From Stenocarpella maydis (lineage: Eukaryota > Ascomycota > Sordariomycetes > Diaporthales > Diaporthaceae), in contig NQMI01000068.1 of assembly GCA_002270565.1 (NCBI GenBank), positions 13,828-24,123 on the forward strand: 10,296 nt of DNA, read 5' to 3'. Below the pieces are notes generated by a model. The model was not told the DNA's origin and made no database searches. It saw only the letters and a list, made by a program, of their open reading frames with translations. The translations under genes were made by a program, and so were the position numbers. Of this stretch, positions 1 to 6,170 are shown piece by piece (position 1 is the stretch's first letter; every line of letters begins with the position of its first letter).

Positions 1-1488
1 TACTATAAGCTAATATAGATGGAAGCATAAGAATTAGCAAATAATAACTTATAGATACTATAAGGTATTACTTTAGAAGAACTTTATATAGAAAGTTAGA
101 TATTACTATAAAGATATTTAAAACTCAAAAAACCTTACTTCGAAATATTAAAGGAATTTAGTACTATAGGAATAAGTATTACTTACCTCTAGCTCTCTAT
201 AAGGAAGTTATGTGAGGACTTTACAAAGGACTAGTATATAAATATTAAATATACAAATAATATACTTAGAACTTAGATAGTACTAGAACTTCCTAAATAT
301 AAGGGATGCTATTATAGAGGTTATTAGTAAATATAATATTTATAATAAAAGCAAGCTAGATAGATGTAAGTTATATAGGCTATTTTAATCATTATTAATA
401 CCTAAAGGCATATAGAAATTAACGAGTTTAGACTTCATAATTTAACCCCTTTTATTAATTAAACTCATAACTAAGGTTAAGTATCATAGCATCCTAGTTA
501 TAATAGATAGATTTATAAAGTATACTTACTTTATACCCTATAAGGAAGCAAGTATAGTAGAAGAACTTACTTATACCTTCCTAAGGGTTATTATTAGTTA
601 GTATAAACTATCTAAGGAAATTATATTTAATAGAGCTAAGCTATTTATATTAAACATTCAGTCATCTTTAATAATATAACTAAAAGCTAAATATAAGCTA
701 TTAACTATAGTATACCTATAAATGGATAGATAAATAGAATACTTTAATTAGATCCTAGAATAGTATCTATGCTGCTATATTAACTATTAGCAAGATAACT
801 AGGTATAGCTGCTACTGCTTATATAATTTATATATTATATTATAGATATATATATATTTAATATATTAGTACTTTATACTAACTATAGATTTAATTTAAA
901 GGCTTATAGATACCCTAGTAAAGGAACTAAAGTACTTAAGCCTATTAATTATATGGAGAAAATTAAACAAATCTAGAAATAACTCTATTTAAACCTATAA
1001 TTTATACAAGAATAAATAGTAAAATAAGCAAATTAAAAAAAATCAAAGGGACCAACCTTTAGCGAGGGAGATATAGTTTATTTATTTTATAAAAAAAATG
1101 CAAAACTAAAAGGCCTTATAATGAGCTTAAATTTATGAATATTAAATTATTTTAAGTTAACGAATAAATATTGAAACTAAACTATAAACTTATACTACCT
1201 AAAGGAATGAAATTTTATATAGTTTTCTATATCTATATATTAGAGTTGGCATTTAAACTAGTAAACCTAGTAATAAAAATGAAAATTAACAATTATGAAT
1301 TAGAATATAAACTAAAGAAAATTCTTAACTATAGGATATATAATACTATAATAGAATATTTAATTACATATGAAGGTTATAATAATGAGAATAACTTATA
1401 GGAACTTATTAAGAATCTAGTAAACTACTTAGAGATATTTTAGGTATATTATTGGATAATTAATTAGAAAAATCCCTTTTAGCATTAG
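1..1488 (+). pseudogene. Ty3/gypsy pol 3' part: integrase and chromodomain, RIP-degraded
   Basis: This is the C-terminal part of a Ty3/gypsy polyprotein whose integrase would insert the cDNA and whose chromodomain would guide it to chromatin. One frame reads through stops: YHSILVIIDRFIKYTYFIPY at about 480-540, KLF near 640, YLQMD and IEYFNQILEQ at 710-765, and the integrase C-terminal stretch KGPTFSEGDIVYLF at about 1045-1090. A chromodomain-like run (about 1290-1440) contains YEGYNNENNL; the open stretch 1171-1401 belongs to this frame and is not a separate gene. The second catalytic Asp of the DDE triad reads Asn (codon 629-631), a G-to-A change. In-frame stops are TAA/TAG at expected Gln or Trp positions. 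Bases 1-280 should be RNase H-integrase linker and zinc-binding region, but I cannot place motifs there. The likely original stop is 1486-1488. Family is clear; exact ends are not. Confidence 0.88.
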
Positions 1489-1570
1489 ATATTACTAACC
1501 TCTATTTAATAACTTTAAAGCTACTATTATTAGCTTAAAGAAAAGAAGCTAGATTAAAAGCTTTTAAAAC
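1460..1570 (-). pseudogene. C-terminal end of antisense Cys-cluster ORF (left element)
   Basis: On the minus strand one frame reads ...FKVIK, a stop at an expected Gln-type codon, then RLVISNAKRDFSN and a TAA at 1460-1462. By position it matches the C-terminus of the antisense ORF seen at 6171-6725: just past the pol stop and converging on pol with about 29 bp of overlap. The upstream part of the same gene would lie at 2180-2650, separated from this piece by the un-RIPped island. The assignment rests on position and a short coherent frame, not on a recognised domain, so it is tentative. Confidence 0.35.
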
Positions 1571-1619
1571 TTCTGATGAATTTGTGTGCTATAAAATAGC
1601 ATTCAGTTCAGCGTGTGTG

Positions 1620-1815
1620 TGTTTCGGCAGGGTCGCAGTATGGTGCTCTGAGGCGAATTGGGACGATTGACAATGGTCTGGACAACTTTGTATTGAATTA
1701 AGTTGGGCTTCTGTAAGCCCTCCTTATATACCCTCCGACGTCGTCTCACCCGCGGGCACGCTGCGGTAGGCTCTGGTGCAAATTTGCAAATGCTGGAAAA
1801 TTCGCCCTTCCAACA
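1620..1815 (-). mobile_element. candidate Ty1/copia-type LTR (solo)
   Basis: On the minus strand this 196-bp segment starts TGTTGGAAGGGCG and ends CCGAAACA, giving TGTT...AACA ends typical of copia LTRs. It carries a TATA box (TATATAAGG) about 85-90 bases from the 5' end, followed by a short downstream region, as expected for U3-R-U5. No clean 5-bp target duplication is visible (GTGTG on one side, CACCA on the other), and no internal coding region lies on either side, so it would be a solo or truncated LTR. The ends could also be fortuitous. Confidence 0.45.
1722..1730 (-). promoter_or_regulatory. TATA box of the copia-like LTR
   Basis: The minus strand reads TATATAAGG followed by AGGGCTTACAG inside the un-RIPped LTR candidate. 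Its position in a short LTR fits a pol II promoter driving toward lower coordinates. A promoter call from one motif is modest evidence. Confidence 0.4.
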
Positions 1816-2064
1816 CACCATCTTTGGTTCCAAGCAACTAGCCAACCATAGCCCTAGCAATGCCCAAATAAAGGAAAATATAAACTTCAGATATCAAGCT
1901 ATCCAATGCATTAGGTTATATACTTTTTGAGTAAGAAATAAGGGTAATGCAGAGGCCTAAATTAAGGTGCAAATACAAGCCAAAATAATCAACTCAAGGC
2001 CACCAAACATCTGGCGTCACGCAAGCAACTGGGCGTACTTAGCGGAAATCGCCTGACTCGCAAA

Positions 2065-2130
2065 TCTAGGGTAACTCCTTGCATAAAGTCTAGGGTAACT
2101 CCTTGCATGAAGTCTAGGGTAACTCCTTGC
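2065..2130. repeat. 24-bp tandem repeat, 2.75 copies
   Basis: Copies begin at 2065, 2089 and 2113. All contain TCTAGGGTAACTCCTTGC; the linker is ATAAAG after copy 1 and ATGAAG after copy 2, and the third copy stops at 2130 exactly where the 19-bp terminus begins. Copies are nearly identical and un-RIPped. Subterminal direct repeats of this kind are common next to transposon ends, where they can bind a transposase, but that role is inference. Confidence 0.95.
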
Positions 2131-2147
2131 TGAGCGGTTCCGTTTAA
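2129..2147 (-). repeat. 19-bp inverted repeat, left copy
   Basis: The + strand reads GCTGAGCGGTTCCGTTTAA, the exact reverse complement of 10278-10296. It lies at the boundary between the un-RIPped island and RIPped gypsy sequence. The minus strand therefore reads element end TTAAACGGAACCGC inward to the 24-bp repeats. It is interpreted as the terminus of one element type inserted at two places. Confidence 0.85.
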
Positions 2148-2179
2148 CAAAACTACTTAATTTACTATTAAACAAGCTT

Positions 2180-2650
2180 CTTCTTTTATATAGTTCTCTT
2201 TTAAGTCCTTGAATAAATAATGACTGTTATATAATATTTGTTAACCTTATTTTACTACCTTATAATATTACTACTTAAGAGCACCTGATTTAGTGAAATG
2301 CTTCCTTATTTTATATTATTTCTTTAATAAAGCTTCCTATACTTAATAAAGTATTTCTTTATCTTCCTATTTTTAATATCTTAATTATTTCTTCTTTAAA
2401 TTTCAGTCTTAAATTAAAGAAATTAGAGTTAAAAACGTTAAAAATAAATAAATAGAATCATTCATTATTTACTAGAACTTATAAATATACTGAAACCTAT
2501 AAACGAATAATTATAATAAATACAGTTGCTATAATGCTTCTTAGTATCTAAATTAAATATAAAGTACTTCTAATTATATTAATAATATAAATCATAAGGT
2601 ATATCTTTAAAACCTATCTCTTTAATTAATAAAGTAAGAGTATTATATTA
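2180..2650 (-). pseudogene. antisense Cys-cluster/coiled-coil ORF of the left gypsy element, RIP-degraded
   Basis: The minus strand shows a Cys-cluster region: a Y-x2-Y pair, KYFIFNLDTKKHYSNC with a Y-x2-C pair, then CIYYNYSFIGFSIFISSSK. The Tyr residues fit Cys (TGY to TAY) and Tyr/Arg exchanges typical of RIP. After it comes a basic, coiled-coil-like region containing IKNRKIKKYFIKYRKLY (about 2330-2400). Order and orientation match 6171-6725: antisense to pol and between pol and the 3' LTR. The Cys cluster is nearest the LTR, so the gene runs from the LTR toward pol. The start is not placed, and the C-terminal part is split off by the island. I recognise the type (a six-Cys, Zn2Cys6-like knuckle plus coiled coil in fungal repeat-derived hypothetical proteins) but not a named gene. 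Confidence 0.5.
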
Positions 2651-2814
2651 CTCTATTATATTAAATTAAGGCTTGGATATATGGCTTAGTGATATAATTC
2701 ACAGATATATAAGAGAGATTGAAAGGAATATATATAAAAATAAAAATAAAAAATGAGGAAAGAACCTTTTATATAGCATTTTTAGGATAAAAAAGTAATA
2801 AAGAAGGTAAATAA
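2651..2814. other. AT-rich spacer ending in a purine-rich tract before the LTR
   Basis: No coding signal is seen. It contains an A-rich (TAAAAA)n-like run near 2733-2752 and ends with AATAAAGAAGGTAAATAA just before the LTR at 2815. A purine-rich tract next to a 3' LTR fits the polypurine tract that primes plus-strand DNA synthesis in Ty3/gypsy elements. This supports reading 2815-3270 as the 3' LTR of the left (+) element. Confidence 0.4.
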
Positions 2815-3270
2815 TAATATAAACATAATAAGAATAAAAACTGAAAATAGGTTATTAGTTCCTTGAAAATATAAATAAATCTTATAGGCTAGCTAGCTAG
2901 GCCTATAGGAAGAGATATAGCTATTTATATATATAACCTAAATTACTTGCTTATATAACGAAGGGATTATTTAGATTACTAATAGGGTAGTAAGCTAAAT
3001 AAGCTATTAGATTACTAGGATTACTAACTTACTAGTAAGCTAGGTAAGCTAGGCTAAAGAGATAGACTATATATACTTATAATTGTTACTACTAGATAGT
3101 ATAGCTTAGGATAGCTCTTTAGTAGTTAATCTAAGTACTTACTTAGGAATACCTTTAATAGCTTTTAATTACTATTATTACATTGCTTAGAATGATTCTA
3201 CCTTAAATGCCCCTTAAATATAAACCCGCTTACTAGGTTTATTAGCCAAGAACCAGCTATAATTATTACA
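2815..3270 (+). mobile_element. Ty3/gypsy LTR copy 1, heavily RIPped (probable 3' LTR)
   Basis: It aligns with the LTR at 3320-3708 from the first base. The second copy starts TGTCACGAATGTAATAGG and this one reads TAATATAAACATAATAAG, nearly all G-to-A and C-to-T changes, so the start is set at 2815. Shared landmarks include the GCTAGCTAGG/GCTAGCTGG block (about 2890 and 3397), a TATATAA box, and AAGGGATTATTTAGATTAC. It has a 45-50 bp internal insertion (about 3000-3050) not in the other copy. The end is set at ATTATTACA (3270), like the other LTR's ATAATTACA. The 3' half aligns only loosely, so the end is approximate. It probably closes the element whose pol ends at 1488. Confidence 0.7.
2952..2958 (+). 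promoter_or_regulatory. TATA box, LTR copy 1
   Basis: TATATAA is conserved in place with the TATA box of the second LTR copy, so it is a shared LTR promoter element and not random AT sequence. Confidence 0.45.
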
Positions 3271-3319
3271 ATCTAGTAGCTCACTTAGCTTACTATCCTA
3301 CTAGTAATCTAAGTAATCC
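3271..3319 (-). repeat. inverted copy of an LTR-internal segment between the two LTRs
   Basis: Read on the minus strand, 3277-3319 (GGATTACTTAGATTACTAGT... to AGTGAGCTA) matches the LTR-internal segment 2967-3009 (GGATTATTTAGATTACTAAT... to AATAAGCTA). Mismatches are mostly transitions. It sits exactly between the end of one LTR and the TGTCACG start of the next. It could be a remnant of an inverted LTR fragment, or show that this block is itself a small inserted repeat. Confidence 0.7.
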
Positions 3320-3708
3320 TGTCACGAATGTAATAGGAATAGAAACTAGAAATGGACTGTTGGTCCGTTGGAGGTGCAGATGAACCCTATAAGCTAGCTG
3401 GCTAGGCCTGTAGGAAGAGGTATGGCTGTTAGTGCATATAACCTAGATCACTTGCTTATATAAGGAAGGGATTATTTAGATTACCAAAATTATTAGTCTA
3501 TTATAAGCTAAATAAGCTAGGCTAAAGAAATAAACTATTTAAACTTATAATTATTACTACTATATAGTATAGCTTAGGGTACCTCTTTACTAGTTAATTT
3601 AAATATTTATTTAAAAACAACGTTAATAACGTTTAATTATTATTACTGTACTATTTAAAATAATTATACGTTTTATATAAACTTTAAATAATAACTTATA
3701 TAATTACA
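3320..3708 (+). mobile_element. Ty3/gypsy LTR copy 2 (probable 5' LTR of the gag element)
   Basis: It starts TGTCACGAATG and ends ATAATTACA, giving TG...CA ends, about 389 bp. It lies just upstream of a + strand gag, so it is read as that element's 5' LTR. The first ~160 bases keep many C and G bases (for example TGTTGGTCCGTTGGAGGTGC), while the rest is strongly RIPped. The primer-binding site would begin after 3708 (CTTGAGAGCC), but I cannot name a matching tRNA. The start is firm from alignment with copy 1; the end is estimated. Confidence 0.7.
3457..3465 (+). promoter_or_regulatory. TATA box, LTR copy 2
   Basis: TATATAAGG, followed by AAGGGATTATTTAGATTAC, lies about 137 bases into the LTR and is conserved in the other copy. 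The likely transcription start lies shortly downstream, giving the genomic RNA of the gag element. Confidence 0.5.
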
Positions 3709-3889
3709 CTTGAGAGCCTTATTTTTATAATATTTAAATTTAATAATAATAATAATTCTACTTTTTTAATATAATTTTTAACAAAAAACAGCTAATATTA
3801 AATATATTTTTATTACTTCTTATAAATACTAAGAGATAATTATTAAAATAAACTATCTTTATATTTTTATTAATATATAAATTTATTAA
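3709..3889 (+). other. leader between 5' LTR and gag
   Basis: A RIPped AT-rich stretch with no recognisable protein; a short TAATAA run occurs near 3740. By position it is the 5' leader and first part of gag. I cannot place the original start codon. Confidence 0.4.
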
Positions 3890-4560
3890 AACAAAGAAAC
3901 AAAAATACTTTAGTAAGAAATCTATACCCTATAAGTAATCATTAATATTCTTAATATACCTATTTTATCTATAAAGTATATATAGCTTAATACTCTTATA
4001 TCCTATAATGGAACCTTAAGATAACTTTAAGCCTACTTAACTTACATTACAGCCTATTAATAAGTTTATAAAGTAGGAATTTAATTTAATAGAAAATAAG
4101 TTATACATATAATATTTTATTTAACGAAGTAAGCTTATACATAATTCAACCCCTACTTTAAGAATTATTTGAAAAATGAAGACTTTATATAATATAACTA
4201 TAAAACTTAAGAGATCTTTAGTACTTATAAAGGCTATAAAGCTACCAGAAAGACTTTCTTTTAAGATATAAATAAAAAACTAATACGTTAAATAGAAACT
4301 TATAAAACTTAAATAAAATAAAGTTACTTTAATATATATAATAAAATTTAAATACATTTATATATAAATTAGTTATAGAAATAATCCTTATATGTTTATA
4401 TTTTATAATAAACTTAAATATAACTAACAAAACTATTAATAAAATAATCTATAACCTTTTTATAATATTAAGCTAGCTATTAAAATTAATAACTACTTAT
4501 ATAAATATTATATAAAAAGAGCAATAACTTTAATGCCTTTTAATATACGGCTAATATTAA
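3890..4560 (+). pseudogene. Ty3/gypsy Gag capsid, RIP-degraded and truncated
   Basis: Gag forms the virus-like particle that packages element RNA. One frame (phase of codon 3965-3967) keeps the capsid pattern of fungal Ty3/gypsy Gag without a frameshift: LNTLISYNGT (about 3990), VIHIIFYLT then AYT-stop-FNPYFKNYLKNED (about 4105-4180, the retrotransposon gag domain core with its WF/FNPYL-type motif), EIFSTYKGYKAT (about 4210-4245), then DINKKLI and later ILYKKSNNFNA (about 4500-4545). Many TAA/TAG codons replace Gln or Trp, and no intact stretch remains. The C-terminal zinc knuckle and all of pol are missing downstream. Instead an antisense integrase piece follows within about 220 bases, so the element was broken or rearranged. 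Upstream LTR 3320-3708 fits as its 5' LTR. Confidence 0.75.
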
Positions 4561-4774
4561 AAAATACTACTAGCTTAAAAATATAGTTTTAGGTTAATAT
4601 ATGTAGGGATATTGAAAGCTTAATTATAAGCTGGCTTAGTTTTAATATGTTTAATCTATGAGGTAAAAACCTTCTCTGCGTTTGGATTATCCCTATTCTT
4701 TTTTTCTATTTTATTATTCTTATTCTTTATCCTATATAAAAGGAAGTTCTACTTAAATATCTTTCTGGATTTAT
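4561..4774. other. junction region between + gag and - integrase fragment
   Basis: No protein motif is seen. A pyrimidine-rich stretch (about 4684-4733) precedes TATATAAAAGGAAG (4733-4746), which looks promoter-like and less RIPped than its surroundings. The breakpoint joining the two oppositely oriented gypsy pieces must lie here, since similarity of the integrase copy to its homologue at 7262-8037 fades near 4775. Confidence 0.35.
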
Positions 4775-5521
4775 CTGATTTATATTACTTTTTATTCTAC
4801 TAATTCTACTGTTTAGTATAATAATAATTGATAATATACCTAAGGTTATATCCATTAAGGTGCAAAAGGTACTATTAGTTTTACTAGTATTTTGTGATTA
4901 TAAGCAATCTATTTACTATGTAGTATTCCTTACTTAATTATATATATTCGTTTATTAGTAAAGTATTACTCTACTTTATTAATCTTATTCTACTATTTAT
5001 TTCTATAAACATTACTATTATTAAAAGGTTTTTATTTCGCTTTGGTTCTTATTTAGTAAGTTCCAGAAGTTTAATATAAAGAGCTTATCTCTATTTAAAA
5101 TAATTTTATATACCATCCCATAATTACTTACAATAATTCACAATAATATATATATGTAAGTTCTTCTACTATACTAACTTCCTTATACGATATAAAGTAT
5201 ATATACTTGCTTTATCTATAAACTACTACTAAAATGCTATCATATAGTACCCTAGTTAAGGGTTCTTATAAGAGAGATAGCTTAATAATAAAGTCTAAAC
5301 TAATGAATAACTATATAATCATAAGTATTAATAGGGGCTTTAATAGTCCATATAATACATATCTAGAGGCTTTATTTTTATTATATAAGTTGCATTTGCT
5401 AATAATATCTTTAACCTTCTTTTTAAGGTTAGTAATCTAATAGTTTTACTAAATCCTTTTAATAACTACTATAATTCCTTAGTAGCTATATATTAATACT
5501 TTATATATCTCTTAAATTAAC
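4775..5521 (-). pseudogene. orphan Ty3/gypsy integrase fragment, RIP-degraded
   Basis: The minus strand reads the end of the zinc-binding domain and the integrase core: CNLYNKNKASRYVLYGLLKP (about 5345-5405), SLDFIIKL, PLTRVLYDSILVVVYR (about 5215-5265), SKYIYFISYKEVSIVEELTY, ILNRDKLFILNFW (about 5055-5095). It is a second copy of the integrase at 7262-8037, in the same orientation and colinear at a 2516-base offset from 5234 to 5521. The second catalytic Asp of DDE reads Asn (SDRDK to LNRDK). RNase H and RT are absent: similarity stops at 5521, where an LTR begins. The chromodomain end is absent too. It is best read as the left half of an older element cut by insertion of the element to its right. 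The open frame at 5234-5440 (+) is antisense to it and not a gene. Confidence 0.8.
5517..5521. other. candidate target site TTAAC at the nested insertion
   Basis: TTAAC directly precedes the LTR start. In the uninterrupted homologue the same TTAAC (8033-8037) continues into integrase sequence. It is the predicted 5-bp duplication; its partner would lie beyond the right edge. Confidence 0.45.
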
Positions 5522-5924
5522 TGTTATGATTACACCAAACCTTTATGGGGTTCAGTAGGTAACCGGTAGGGTTTATGTTAGCAGAGCGGCGCAGAGGCGG
5601 CATGTGACCGAGTTGCAGTATATGAAGACACTGTTCACGAAGAGGGTATGATCAGAAGCTGTGAGGCTATCCAGTTGGTGAGACTGAATACTTAGATTAA
5701 CGACTGAAGAGTCCGTTTTATAAAAGATATCTACTATAGTGATAACCATATTTATATATATATTCTGACTCTTCATTTGCAATTAATAGAGTTAATAATG
5801 ATTCTATTGATAGGGTGTTGATTAATGGAATTAATGGTGATTTTATTAATTAGGGTGAGTTCTCAACCCTAACCCTATCTTAGCGCATTTTATTATCTTA
5901 TGCGTGCAGGGTTATATCGTGGCA
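5522..5924 (-). mobile_element. 403-bp Ty3/gypsy LTR, mostly un-RIPped
   Basis: On the minus strand it starts TGCCACGATATAACC and ends GTAATCATAACA, so it has TG...CA ends, and its start resembles the TGTCACGA start of the LTRs at 2815 and 3320. The left end abuts integrase sequence exactly where similarity to 7262-8037 stops. Lying past the end of the minus-strand pol, it is the 3' LTR of the right-hand element. GC is clearly higher than the neighbouring integrase. It contains a TATA box, a small set of ATTAATGG-type repeats (about 5813-5855) and a telomere-like motif. No polypurine tract is obvious next to the inner end (CCAAAACCAAC on the minus strand), which leaves the inner boundary less certain. 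The open frame at 5573-5782 (-) lies within the LTR and looks non-coding. Confidence 0.65.
5715..5722 (-). promoter_or_regulatory. TATA box of the 403-bp LTR
   Basis: The minus strand reads TATAAAAC followed by GGACTCTTCAGTC in the middle of the LTR, the usual place for a U3/R promoter. The core TTTTATAAAA is a palindrome, so the motif alone does not set direction; the LTR orientation does. Confidence 0.4.
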
Positions 5925-5990
5925 GTTGGTTTTGGTTACCCTGGATCCCAGGTTACTATTGTGTTGGTTTATAATACTATCTCTCTTTTT

Positions 5991-6012
5991 ATACTTTTAA
6001 TCTTAAAAGTAT
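5991..6012. repeat. perfect 10-bp inverted repeat with 2-base loop
   Basis: ATACTTTTAA-TC-TTAAAAGTAT is a perfect palindromic hairpin located between the LTR (ends 5924) and the + strand ORF start (6171). It could be a dimeric protein-binding site or a structured leader of the + strand ORF. AT richness makes chance occurrence possible, but a 20-base perfect stem is uncommon. Confidence 0.7.
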
Positions 6013-6170
6013 TCTATAAGTTTCTTTACTTATTTGTATTTGCTATTATACCTTCCTAATCTATTATATTATTTAGAGCTATAAAATCTTATTTAGCAAA
6101 GTTGTTTTCCACTTTTAATTATAAAACTGCTATCTTAGCTGTTATTACTTTAAGGGGTAGCATTGCTTTT

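Larger units (their letters stand above)
1571..2148. mobile_element. un-RIPped GC-richer island inserted in left gypsy element
   Basis: Base composition changes abruptly from TA-dominated, RIPped DNA to near-balanced DNA rich in C and G, and back again at about 2148. The island splits the antisense ORF remains. The flanks share AAAACT (1566-1571 and 2149-2154), which may be a target-site duplication, although such a motif is weak evidence in this AT-rich DNA. It holds a GT microsatellite (1612-1622), a copia-like LTR candidate (1620-1815), a stretch without recognisable coding (1816-2060), three 24-bp repeats and a 19-bp terminus repeated at the window's right edge. Open frames at 1603-1860 (-) and 1703-1930 (+) lie across the LTR candidate and look non-coding. 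Escape from RIP suggests late arrival, low copy number or length below the RIP threshold. Class unknown. Confidence 0.6.

Noticed and set aside
1171..1401. 76-residue open frame as an independent small gene
   Set aside because: It is the chromodomain-side piece of the left pol, in the same frame as the integrase, and only looks separate because RIP stops flank it.
1603..1930. Overlapping open frames on both strands in the GC-richer island
   Set aside because: They cross the copia-like LTR candidate and its TATA box, show no domain, and are open mainly because the island lacks RIP stops.
5234..5440. + strand open frame and its look-alike at 7750-7959
   Set aside because: The two resemble each other only because both are antisense to the duplicated integrase, whose motifs read on the minus strand.
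5573..5782. Minus-strand 69-residue open frame
   Set aside because: It lies inside the 403-bp LTR, spans its TATA box and has no recognisable motif.
5865..5878. Interstitial or terminal telomere
   Set aside because: Only two units, enclosed in an LTR on both sides.
5940..5952. CCTGG-ATC-CCAGG inverted repeat as a tRNA primer-binding site
   Set aside because: It is offset from the LTR end and I cannot match it to a tRNA 3' end; LTR orientation also argues against a PBS on this side.
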